Below, piece by piece: positions 1 through 6,298 of a stretch of 13,426 bases of DNA. The DNA comes from Deferribacteraceae bacterium UBA1873 (GTDB lineage: Bacteria > Chrysiogenota > Deferribacteres > Deferribacterales > Flexistipitaceae), in contig DDHP01000056.1 of NCBI GenBank assembly GCA_002338145.1, positions 473 to 13,898 on the forward strand, written 5' to 3'. The stretch's first letter is position 1. Every line of letters begins with the position of its first letter. The translations under genes and the position numbers were made by a program. The notes below the pieces were generated by a model. The model was not told where the DNA came from. It searched no databases and saw only the letters and a program-made list of their open reading frames with translations.

Positions 1-155
1 TGAGATCTCTCGACTCCGCTTCGTTCCGGTCGAGATAATGCCTACGGCTAGCACCAGTCGTTTAGACTGGTATATATGTGCAACATCCTATTTATCCGCC
101 TGCGGCGGATGATAGACAGTTTTTGTCATTCCGAGCGTAGTCGAGGAATCTCTAT
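1..155. repeat. Palindromic intergenic repeat element
   Basis: Two inverted arms, 2-20 and 134-152, match in 16 of 19 positions when one is reverse-complemented. Between them lie two perfect hairpins: 7-bp arms at 53-59/65-71 with a 5-nt loop, and 7-bp arms at 94-100/104-110 with a 3-nt loop. The right arm carries the string gtcattccgag, which from memory is common in dispersed intergenic repeats of many AT-rich genomes. No open reading frame is convincing here. The window starts at the left arm, so the true left border is unknown. Whether it is multi-copy cannot be seen from this window. Confidence 0.6.
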
Positions 156-341
156 TTTTATATAACAAATATATCTGCGTTTATGCTTACTGCAATACGT
201 CTCTATTACTTTAGGAAATAAGTTGTAATGAATTTATTATTAAGTTTTTAATCATATATTGCAAAGGAAATGATTTACTGGTTTACTCTTGCCAAATTTT
301 GATATATTTATAAATTTTATAAAATTAAGGAGGTGAGTTCA
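156..341. other. AT-rich leader region upstream of gspG
   Basis: Non-coding, very AT-rich stretch between the palindromic repeat and the gsp operon. The only firm signal is the Shine-Dalgarno AAGGAGG at 327-333, 8 nt before the gspG ATG at 342. A weak promoter-like pair is TTGCAA (259-264), a 17-nt spacer and TTTACT (282-287), each matching consensus in 4 of 6 positions; I would not rely on it. No terminator or riboswitch-like structure was recognised. Confidence 0.5.
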
Positions 342-788
342 ATGGAAAACTGTAAGAGAAAAAATGCCGGTTTCACTTTGATTGAAATAATGGTGGTTGT
401 AGTCATACTTGGTATACTTGGAACTTTTCTTGTACCCAAAATTATCAACAGACCGGATGAAGCTAGATTAACCAAAGTCAGAAACGATATAAAAGCTATA
501 GAATCCGCATTAAAACTCTATAAAATCGATAACGGATTTTATCCCACTACTGAGCAGGGGCTGCAAGCATTGATAGAAAAGCCTGACAGGGAACCGATAC
601 CAAGAAACTGGAAAAAAGGTGGATATCTGGATTCAGAACAACCACCAAAAGATGCATGGGGTAATGACTATGTTTACAGATCTCCTGGATCAGAAGATAG
701 GGATTACGAGATAATCTCCTACGGTGCCGACGGCAAAGAGGGCGGAGAAGAAATGAATGCCGACATAAAGAGCTATGAGCTCCCATAA
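342..788 (+). CDS. gspG: Type II secretion major pseudopilin GspG
   Basis: Major pseudopilin that polymerises into the periplasmic pseudopilus of the type II secretion system and pushes substrates through the secretin. The 148-aa protein has a short basic leader ending in G10, then FTLIE with the conserved Glu at mature position 5 (E15), a hydrophobic helix to about residue 33, and the GspG globular fold with the family's YPTTEQGLQAL and DAWGNDY motifs. The C-terminal loop SYGADGKEGG...ADI (D130, D141) matches the calcium-binding loop of GspG proteins. The ATG at 342 is preferred over the in-frame GTG at 333: AAGGAGG at 327-333 overlaps that GTG but sits 8 nt before the ATG. First gene of an operon; its end overlaps gspH by 14 nt. 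Length is normal for the family. Confidence 0.95.
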   Translation: MENCKRKNAGFTLIEIMVVVVILGILGTFLVPKIINRPDEARLTKVRNDIKAIESALKLYKIDNGFYPTTEQGLQALIEKPDREPIPRNWKKGGYLDSEQPPKDAWGNDYVYRSPGSEDRDYEIISYGADGKEGGEEMNADIKSYELP

Positions 789-1233
789 ACTGAAAAAGTC
801 AACTTTTTATAATAACAATGCTTTTACACTGCTGGAAATTATCATTGTAATAACTATAATAGGTATAGGTGTTATTACATTGACTCCTCAAATGATGAGG
901 AATACTGTCGAAGGGGACAAGACAGTTGAATTTTTTAACAAAATACTTTTGGAAGCATTAAATGAAAGCAGAGAACAGCAGGCACCCGTCAGCATAAAAG
1001 GATTCAAGGGAAGCAATAATATTATAACAGCTAAAGGCGAGAGGGTTAACATACCTGGTATAACAGAGGTTACAGAAGTAGAAATAAACAAATACAATAG
1101 TTTTGGAACGGAATACGAAATAACCGTATACCCGTCAGGAATATGTGATTATTTCAAAATTAATTTCACCAACGAGGAATTTATAGAATCCACTCCGTTG
1201 ATTATGACAGTAAGAAAGTATGCAAATGAATAA
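775..1233 (+). CDS. gspH: Minor pseudopilin, GspH-like
   Basis: 152-aa protein with a type IV prepilin N-terminus: a basic/polar leader, the cleavage-site motif A16-FTLLE (E21 is mature Glu5) and a hydrophobic helix to about residue 38. The C-terminal body is poorly conserved, as is usual for GspH/FimT, so the name depends on position between gspG and gspI. The residue before the cleavage site is Ala instead of the near-universal Gly, which may slow processing by the prepilin peptidase. The start ATG at 775 lies inside gspG (14-nt overlap), implying translational coupling; no good Shine-Dalgarno is visible. Predicted role: minor pseudopilin near the tip of the pseudopilus. Confidence 0.85.
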   Translation: MSSHKLKKSTFYNNNAFTLLEIIIVITIIGIGVITLTPQMMRNTVEGDKTVEFFNKILLEALNESREQQAPVSIKGFKGSNNIITAKGERVNIPGITEVTEVEINKYNSFGTEYEITVYPSGICDYFKINFTNEEFIESTPLIMTVRKYANE

Positions 1234-1555
1234 AGGGTTTACATTATTGGAAATTCTTGTGGCACTGGCAATACTTTCCATAAGCATGTTAGCATTATAT
1301 AACCTGCTGAATTTTTCACTGGATTTGCATATTTATTCAAAAAACAGAGTAGAGCTTGTAAACAGAGGTTATGAGTCGGTCATAAGGCAACTGAATTTTG
1401 ATGAAAATATCAATACAATAAAAAATGAGTACGATAACATAACCTTTGATTTGGAAATAAACTCCACAATTATTCCTGACATACAGGAGTACCGCCTTTT
1501 GCTGGAAAATGAGGAAAGCAGTATAACATACAGGTTTTTCAATGAAAATGAATAA
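1220..1555 (+). CDS. gspI: Minor pseudopilin GspI
   Basis: 111-aa minor pseudopilin. The leader MQMNKG ends in G6, followed by FTLLEILVALAILS, with Glu at mature position 5 and the LEILVALAIL signature typical of GspI. In the family, GspI forms a tip complex with GspJ and GspK that initiates pseudopilus assembly. The ATG at 1220 overlaps gspH by 14 nt; a second in-frame ATG at 1226 gives MNKG and is equally possible. The start region is nearly identical to that of gspJ. Length is at the short end of the family (about 110-125 aa). Confidence 0.9.
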   Translation: MQMNKGFTLLEILVALAILSISMLALYNLLNFSLDLHIYSKNRVELVNRGYESVIRQLNFDENINTIKNEYDNITFDLEINSTIIPDIQEYRLLLENEESSITYRFFNENE

Positions 1556-2057
1556 AGGGTTCACTCTTGTTGAACTCCTGATAGCACTGTTAATATCCTC
1601 ATTTATTATAATGGGAGCCTATGCTCTTCTGGATACAACTATAAATGCCAGAGAGTCTCTGGGGAACAGGCAAAATTATCAGAAAATGTACAAATCGATA
1701 TATGAAATTATAAATGATGATATTATTTCTTCAGAAGAAAACAAAATAAATGTAAAAAAAGAAGTAATGACTGACAATGTAGAAATCACTTTCACAACAC
1801 AAAACAGTATATATTTTAATCAAAGCCTACCTGTTAATGTCAGATACTATGTCGAAGATAACTATTTGATAAGAGAGGAAAATCACAGCATACTTCAAGA
1901 CCCTGAAAGTATCAGGCTTGTGGGCAACGTCGAGGAGTTCAGTGTTGAAGCATATGATGGCAATGAGTATAGCGACCGGAATTTTGAAACAAAACTTTTG
2001 AAATTTCGGATAAAGATAAATGACAGAGAATTTGAGGTTATCACAGGTGCATTTTAA
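1542..2057 (+). CDS. gspJ: Minor pseudopilin GspJ
   Basis: 171-aa minor pseudopilin. The leader MKMNKG (G6 at -1) is followed by FTLVELLIALLISSFIIMGAY with Glu at mature position 5, then a beta-rich globular domain. The body fits the GspJ pattern: a region after the helix like YQKMYKSIYEIINDDI, followed by strands ending near the C-terminus. It is a tip-complex partner of GspI and GspK. The ATG at 1542 lies 14 nt inside gspI; a second ATG at 1548 is also in frame. Its end overlaps gspK by 11 nt if gspK uses the GTG at 2047. Confidence 0.9.
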   Translation: MKMNKGFTLVELLIALLISSFIIMGAYALLDTTINARESLGNRQNYQKMYKSIYEIINDDIISSEENKINVKKEVMTDNVEITFTTQNSIYFNQSLPVNVRYYVEDNYLIREENHSILQDPESIRLVGNVEEFSVEAYDGNEYSDRNFETKLLKFRIKINDREFEVITGAF

Positions 2058-2964
2058 TAATAAAGGAACCGTAATTATTTTTATATTGTTTGTTATTGCT
2101 TTTGCATCTTCCTTAATCATTACAATAAGCGAAGAATCTGTTGACAACTACGAAGAAGTAAACAAGGTATATTTAATGAACCAATCGTATATTTATGCCA
2201 AAACCGCTATAAAAATTGTAGAAAACCTTATAACCGATGACGATTTTAAGAGCGATACTAAAGAGGATGACTGGTACAATATACCCCTGTACCCTCTAAA
2301 CAATGGATATATATCAATCGAAATCAAGCCCACAAATGCAAAAATAAATTTAAACGATATAAACAGCAGTGATAATGCTACTGCAGAAAGAGTTTCGTCT
2401 GCCTGGGATAGCCTTTGCGATGAATACGATATTATCGATGAAAAATCTCCGGTAATAAAAGACTGGATAGACAATGATACTAAGATTTCGCAAATGGGTC
2501 TTGAAATGGAAGAGTACGAATATTTCGGGAATATATATAACACCAAAAATGCACCCTTCGATACACTGACTGAGCTGGATTTAATAAACAGCGATCTCTA
2601 TAATAAAATGAAAAACAACTTTACAGTTATTTCCAATGATAACAAACTGAATGTAAATTTTGTAGATTCTGAGACACTTGAATTCTACATACCTGAATTA
2701 TCATTTTACGCTGAAGATATTGTAAATTACAGAGAGTACAATGAATATGAAGATATTTCAGAAATCAGAAAAGCTGCTCCCATTTCAAATAATACGTATA
2801 TGGAGGTTGTGGATTTATTAACAGTAAAAAGCACAACTTTTTATATAAAAATAAACATAAACATGGCAGATGTTGACTTTTATTACCATGTCCTATTGCA
2901 ACGAAACCAAAACAATGCTAATGTTGTGAAATTTTTCAAAGGAGCAAACAAAGATTTTTATTGA
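2047..2964 (+). CDS. gspK: Pseudopilus tip protein GspK
   Basis: Large minor pseudopilin that caps the pseudopilus. I place the start at GTG 2047 because GAGG at 2034-2037 lies 9 nt upstream and the resulting leader (MHFNNKG, G7 at -1) has the same length as those of GspI and GspJ. The upstream ATG at 2020 would give a 16-residue leader and a 38-nt overlap with gspJ. The mature protein begins TVIIFILFVIAFAS and lacks Glu5, which is characteristic of GspK. Family motifs follow: INLNDIN, the VIKDWIDND segment, FDTLTELDLI, and KLNVNFVDSETLEFYIPEL (helix-hairpin-helix-like GspK repeats). At 305 aa the length is normal. It is followed by an 18-nt gap to gspL. Confidence 0.88.
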   Translation: MHFNNKGTVIIFILFVIAFASSLIITISEESVDNYEEVNKVYLMNQSYIYAKTAIKIVENLITDDDFKSDTKEDDWYNIPLYPLNNGYISIEIKPTNAKINLNDINSSDNATAERVSSAWDSLCDEYDIIDEKSPVIKDWIDNDTKISQMGLEMEEYEYFGNIYNTKNAPFDTLTELDLINSDLYNKMKNNFTVISNDNKLNVNFVDSETLEFYIPELSFYAEDIVNYREYNEYEDISEIRKAAPISNNTYMEVVDLLTVKSTTFYIKININMADVDFYYHVLLQRNQNNANVVKFFKGANKDFY

Positions 2965-2982
2965 TTCAAAACTGAGGATACC

Positions 2983-4002
2983 ATGAAAAAATCTGTAAAA
3001 AATATTGTCTATATCAAAGAAAACGCATTATACCTGAATTCTGGTGAAGGTTTTGTGGAATCTGATCCTGAAACTATTCACAATATCAGCAGCTATGATA
3101 TTTTGCTGGATGATAACTTTTTTATATACGAAAATTTAAACATAAAGGTTTCCAGTAAAAAGAAAATCAAGCAAATAATAGAGAACTATCTTATAACAAC
3201 CTATCCTAAAGAACTTGTAGATGAGCATTATTATGCAAAACAGGGGAGCTTTGTCCTTATTGCAATACCCAAAAGCTTATTTACTAAAGTTTTGAGTGAA
3301 TATGAAGATATATTGAAAAAAGCAAAAACGATAACCACCCCATTTTTGGAAACAATATCAGGGGAAAACTCAGATTTTATTTATAAAGTGAATAATACTT
3401 TTTACTATCGGGAAAATGATGAAATCAAAATTCTGCCACATATAGAAAATGAAAATGACGGTGACAATATTATTTACCAGGAGGATATACTAAATAATAT
3501 TCTCAGTCCCAAGGGCAAATTAAATATTTTCGAAAATACCGGCAATATTTTTTATTTAAAGCAGTTTGCTCCGCTTATAGCTGTTATTTTACTTACATAT
3601 ATACTTTTCATAACAGGGGAATCCTTCCAGTACGTTAAATACAAAAATCTGCTAAATCAAAGTGAAAACAGATTGGAAGAAATATATCGCTCAGCAGGAG
3701 TGGCCGGCACATCAGATCCTTACGGAATGTTATTGTATCGAGCCAAAGGGGATGCTGAAAATACAAAGATAAAAATTACCGATATACTTGAGAAACTAAG
3801 CAAGTCTGTAAGCGATAATACTATGATTACCAAGCTGGACTACAAAAACGAAGAGATGAAGATTGATGGAAAAACAGATGAGCTAAAAACGTTAGAGAAT
3901 CTTGAAAGCTCCATCACTGAAACGTTCAATCAGGCCGCACAAATTATAAATACAGAGAAAAATAACAATGAAATAAGATTCAGCATCAGGGTTGGCCTAT
4001 GA
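2983..4002 (+). CDS. gspL: Type II secretion platform protein GspL
   Basis: 339-aa bitopic inner-membrane protein. About 190 cytoplasmic residues are followed by one membrane helix at about 195-213 (PLIAVILLTYILFITG), then a predicted coiled stretch (ENRLEEIYRSAG) and a periplasmic domain of about 100 residues with the GspL pattern of a ferredoxin-like fold (ITDILEKLSKSV...TKLDYKNEEMKIDG). GspL links the GspE ATPase to GspM and the pseudopilins. The cytoplasmic part is shorter than the roughly 240 residues of classical GspL and has diverged strongly, so the name rests on topology, the periplasmic domain and position between gspK and gspM. Shine-Dalgarno GAGGA at 2974-2978. Overlaps gspM by 4 nt (ATGA). 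Confidence 0.85.
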   Translation: MKKSVKNIVYIKENALYLNSGEGFVESDPETIHNISSYDILLDDNFFIYENLNIKVSSKKKIKQIIENYLITTYPKELVDEHYYAKQGSFVLIAIPKSLFTKVLSEYEDILKKAKTITTPFLETISGENSDFIYKVNNTFYYRENDEIKILPHIENENDGDNIIYQEDILNNILSPKGKLNIFENTGNIFYLKQFAPLIAVILLTYILFITGESFQYVKYKNLLNQSENRLEEIYRSAGVAGTSDPYGMLLYRAKGDAENTKIKITDILEKLSKSVSDNTMITKLDYKNEEMKIDGKTDELKTLENLESSITETFNQAAQIINTEKNNNEIRFSIRVGL

Positions 4003-4475
4003 ATAAATTTGCAAATTTAAATAAAGAAAATATACTATACATCACTGTTGCCGTTGGTATGGTATTTTTAATTTTTTACTGGTCACATCTGTTCTTGCAG
4101 GGAAAAATAGAAACCATGAAACAGGATATCAGTACAATTGAAAATAAAATAGTGGAAGTCGAACAATTGGCCAAAATGGCCAAAAATAATAGAAATAGAA
4201 CTTCAGAGCTGACAACAGGGCTCCTCAGTTTTGTTCAGGATATAGGACGGATAACCAACATTGAGGAAAAAATAATTTCAGTACAGCCAAAACCAACAAA
4301 CAATTATACTGAAGCTGTTACTTTTAAGGTGGAAAATATGAATCTTAACGAATTGATTAATTTGATACAAAACATAGATGATTATTCCAATATTGTGGTA
4401 ACCAGCATTACTATCGAAAAAAGATTTGATAACCCAAACCTGGCAAATTTATCTGTTGAAATGGGGAAAAAATGA
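3999..4475 (+). CDS. gspM: Type II secretion platform protein GspM
   Basis: 158-aa protein with a short cytoplasmic N-terminus, one membrane helix at about residues 11-33, a charged coiled-coil stretch (METMKQD to VEQLAKMAKNN region) and a small periplasmic domain with the GspM/PilO-like pattern (EAVTFKVENMNLNELINLIQNI). GspM dimerises with GspL and stabilises the inner-membrane platform. Start and stop overlap both neighbours by 4 nt (ATGA), which indicates coupled translation. Sequence conservation in this family is low, so position is a main part of the evidence. Confidence 0.85.
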   Translation: MNKFANLNKENILYITVAVGMVFLIFYWSHLFLQGKIETMKQDISTIENKIVEVEQLAKMAKNNRNRTSELTTGLLSFVQDIGRITNIEEKIISVQPKPTNNYTEAVTFKVENMNLNELINLIQNIDDYSNIVVTSITIEKRFDNPNLANLSVEMGKK

Positions 4476-5209
4476 TAAAAATAATAAAAAAGTCAATTTT
4501 TGCTATAATTACTTTTATAGTTTTTTTTGCTGTTTTTACGTTGTTTTTATTCCCGTATGATACGTTGGCAAAGTATTTCCTGAACGATACTATAAATAAG
4601 TACAACATACCTATAAATTACTCATCACTGGAAGCATCAGCATTCGGTGCAAAAATAAATAATATTGACTATTATTATGACGGGAAATATTCCATAGGCT
4701 CAGTTTCCATAAAATATTCCCCTCTTTCAATCATAACACAGTCAGTAGCTATTTCTACTGTTGATAGCCCTATAAATGCAAACATACGTTTTGAAAAAAG
4801 CAATATAGTGTTTCGTGCTAACCAGCCTGTGAAAGGGATTATAGAAATATATCCGGAAATTGAAAAATATGCAAAATCCGGGGATATCAAAATTGAAGGG
4901 GAGATAAACCCCTCCACTATGCAAGGGAAAATTTCTGCAATTTTAAGCAGCTTATCCCTGGTAACACCTGTGGCAGATGTTACATTCGATCAGATTACCA
5001 CTGATCTTGAGCTAAACAAAAACAGACTGACTATCACTAATTTTAAATCCAATGGAAACAACAATGTCGACATAAAAGGTGCTATACATATAAATTATAA
5101 TGCTTTAATACATTCAGTTGTCAATCTGCAAGGAAACTTGAATATAGCCGGTTTTAAAAAGGATTTTACAATAAGAGGCAGGGCGTCCAATCCCAGAATT
5201 AAGTTTTAA
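4472..5209 (+). CDS. gspN: Type II secretion protein GspN
   Basis: 245-aa protein with an N-terminal membrane helix (about residues 6-28) followed by a periplasmic region rich in beta strands. The pattern (FPYDTLAKYFLN, then INYSSLEASAFGAKINNIDYYY, and a C-terminal repeat of strand blocks ending in FTIRGRASNPRIKF) fits the GspN family found in T2SS clusters that are not of the enterobacterial type, and distantly the AsmA/TamB-like fold. Its exact role is not settled; it is thought to sit at the inner-membrane/periplasm side of the machine. It is the last gsp gene, coupled to gspM by a 4-nt overlap. A gggga Shine-Dalgarno lies just upstream. The stop codon is 2 nt from the 3' end of a convergent tRNA gene, with no separate terminator. 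Confidence 0.85.
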   Translation: MIKIIKKSIFAIITFIVFFAVFTLFLFPYDTLAKYFLNDTINKYNIPINYSSLEASAFGAKINNIDYYYDGKYSIGSVSIKYSPLSIITQSVAISTVDSPINANIRFEKSNIVFRANQPVKGIIEIYPEIEKYAKSGDIKIEGEINPSTMQGKISAILSSLSLVTPVADVTFDQITTDLELNKNRLTITNFKSNGNNNVDIKGAIHINYNALIHSVVNLQGNLNIAGFKKDFTIRGRASNPRIKF

Positions 5210-5211
5210 GA

Positions 5212-5285
5212 CGCCCCCGACAGGACTCGAACCTGTGGCCTACGGATTAGGAATCCGGCGCTCTATCCTCCTGAGCTACGGGGGC
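5212..5285 (-). tRNA. tRNA-Arg (anticodon CCT)
   Basis: The reverse strand folds into a full cloverleaf of 74 nt: a 7-bp acceptor stem (GCCCCCG/CGGGGGC), a 4-bp D stem (GCTC/GAGC), a 7-nt anticodon loop TTCCTAA with CCT at 5249-5251, a 5-nt variable loop, a T stem ACAGG/CCTGT and T loop TTCGAGT, and discriminator G. It decodes AGG. The outermost anticodon-stem pair (27-43) is a C-T mismatch, and CCA is not encoded. A near-consensus promoter lies just upstream, so it is an independent monocistronic unit convergent with the gsp operon. Confidence 0.95.
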
Positions 5286-5307
5286 AGTAAAGTTTCAGAC
5301 AGGACAG

Positions 5308-5336
5308 TTTATAATTATTTTCGTCCTTTATGTCAA
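5308..5336 (-). promoter_or_regulatory. Sigma-70-type promoter of tRNA-Arg
   Basis: On the minus strand, TTGACA (complement of 5331-5336), a 17-nt spacer and TATAAA (complement of 5308-5313) precede the tRNA 5' end at 5285 by about 22 nt. The -35 box is a perfect match, the -10 matches 5 of 6, and spacing is optimal. Confidence 0.85.
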
Positions 5337-5401
5337 TTAAATAAATAAAAAATTCAAACTCTCTGCAATTCTCACGAAGGGCACTTGCATATTATCATCA
5401 T

Positions 5402-5561
5402 GAGAGCTTTGCACAACTATAAAAGGTCATCCCGTAGCTTCAACCTTTAGGTTGAAAAATTTGTGCAAACAACCAGTTGTTTCGGGATCTATAACTATCA
5501 ACAAGTTGCGAGACCCTGAACCAAGTTCAGGGTGACAGTAAGGCTATTGTGCAAAGCTCTC
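5402..5561. mobile_element. MITE-like element with 15-bp terminal inverted repeats
   Basis: A 160-bp non-coding element is bounded by a perfect 15-bp inverted repeat, GAGAGCTTTGCACAA (5402-5416) and its exact reverse complement (5547-5561). Nested hairpins fill the interior: 7-bp arms at 5439-5445/5450-5456, 7-bp arms at 5467-5473/5476-5482, 9-bp arms at 5513-5521/5525-5533, and the pair atcccg/cgggat at 5429-5434/5483-5488. It has no coding capacity. I see no obvious target-site duplication. The termini resemble the last 16 bases of the window. Calling it a MITE is inference from the terminal repeats and size. Confidence 0.65.
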
Positions 5562-5645
5562 CTTTAAATAATTTCTGCGTTTTTGGCTATAAAAAAGTCA
5601 ATTTATAATTGGATTACAGCTTTTTATCACTTTTTTAGCTTGAAG

Positions 5646-5888
5646 TTATTTAATAAGAAGATAAATAGAAAGGAGAATAACTGCAGTGATAATACCGTCA
5701 ACAAAAGCCCAAACAGCGCCTTTCATTATACCTGCAGAAGATTTCGTGTCGAAACCTTTATACACTTTAGAAACCATAGCTATATACCGGGCAAACCTGC
5801 CCTTTCGGCTCATAAGTACAATAAATACAAAAGTCAGCGAGTAGAAAAGAGCAAATATAAGTATAAAAAAGTTATAATATAGCAACAT
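5646..5888 (-). CDS. Small two-helix membrane protein of unknown function
   Basis: 80-aa protein: a first hydrophobic helix at residues 2-25, a basic loop (MSRKGRFARY, 26-35), then SKVYKGFD (40-47) and a second helix (about 57-79) starting with GAVWAFVDG. From memory the motif YxGF...G...WAFVDG occurs in a family of small membrane proteins, sometimes labelled 'bacteriophage holin' without functional evidence; I would not adopt that function. The translation is protein-like and the opposite frame looks like a shadow. The ATG at 5888 immediately follows the T tract of the rpsT terminator and has no Shine-Dalgarno; an exact TATAAT touches it but lacks a good -35. The next in-frame Met is residue 26, which would remove the first helix. 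Expression is therefore uncertain. Confidence 0.6.
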   Translation of the reverse strand: MLLYYNFFILIFALFYSLTFVFIVLMSRKGRFARYIAMVSKVYKGFDTKSSAGIMKGAVWAFVDGIITAVILLSIYLLIK

Positions 5889-5893
5889 ATTAT

Positions 5894-5930
5894 AAAAAAG
5901 AAAAGTGAAGAGGCGTCAGGCCGTCTTCAC
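5894..5930 (-). terminator. Intrinsic terminator of rpsT
   Basis: On the minus strand, directly after the rpsT stop, a hairpin with GTGAAGA/TCTTCAC arms (complement of 5905-5930), an inner GGC/GCC extension and a single bulged C is followed by TTTTCTTTTTT. This is a classic Rho-independent terminator. Confidence 0.85.
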
Positions 5931-6206
5931 TTATGCGGCAGAATCTTTCAGCTTATTAAGCTTATTAGTAAGCCTTGATACCCTTCTTGATGCCTGATTT
6001 TTATGAATTATCCCTTTCGAACCAATTTTTGAAATAATTTTAATTACTTCCTGGTATCTTTTTTCAGCAAGCTCCACATCACCGGAGTCAACAGCAGACA
6101 AAAACTTTTTAGTATACGTTTTCATCATTGATTTGTAGGACTTATTTTTCAGTCTTCTTTTTTCACTCTGCCTGAGTCTTTTTTTAGCAGATAGCGTATG
6201 AGCCAT
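5931..6206 (-). CDS. rpsT: 30S ribosomal protein bS20
   Basis: 91-aa, highly basic protein matching bS20: it begins MAHTLSAKKRLRQSEKRR, with a middle IIHKNQASRRVSRL motif that contacts 16S rRNA near the small-subunit body. Length is normal. The start is the ATG at 6206 with GAGG a few bases upstream. It is monocistronic, with its own strong promoter (6244-6272) and intrinsic terminator (5894-5930), both visible. No autoregulatory structure was recognised in the roughly 30-nt leader. Confidence 0.98.
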   Translation of the reverse strand: MAHTLSAKKRLRQSEKRRLKNKSYKSMMKTYTKKFLSAVDSGDVELAEKRYQEVIKIISKIGSKGIIHKNQASRRVSRLTNKLNKLKDSAA

Positions 6207-6243
6207 TAAACCACCTCTTTATTATTTAAGTTAAGCGATATGC

Positions 6244-6272
6244 CTTATATCAAAAATAAAAATACCAGTCAA
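6244..6272 (-). promoter_or_regulatory. Sigma-70-type promoter of rpsT
   Basis: On the minus strand, TTGACT (complement of 6267-6272), a 17-nt spacer and TATAAG (complement of 6244-6249) lie about 38 nt before the rpsT ATG. Each box matches consensus in 5 of 6 positions. Confidence 0.8.
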
Positions 6273-6298
6273 CACTTTTATGCTTTATTTAATAAAAT

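Larger units (their letters stand above)
5286..5645. other. 360-bp intergenic region between tRNA-Arg and a small membrane protein gene
   Basis: No gene is supported here. The stretch contains the tRNA promoter (5308-5336), the MITE-like element (5402-5561) and an AT-rich tail. In the tail, 5599-5611 forms a small inverted repeat (5-bp arms) followed on the minus strand by six Ts. That could be a weak terminator for the gene at 5646-5888, but the stem is short and all A/T except one pair. Confidence 0.6.

Noticed and set aside
333..341. GTG 333 as the gspG start
   Set aside because: The GTG overlaps the Shine-Dalgarno AAGGAGG (327-333); ATG 342 has ideal spacing.
3999..5209. gspM-gspN as PilO/PilP genes of a type IV pilus
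   Set aside because: Neighbouring GspG with its calcium loop, GspI, GspJ, GspK and the GspN pattern fit a type II secretion system rather than a type IV pilus operon.
5583..5882. 99-codon open frame on the plus strand opposite the small membrane protein
   Set aside because: Lysine/asparagine-rich low-quality translation without a ribosome binding site; the minus-strand frame gives clear membrane helices and conserved-looking motifs.
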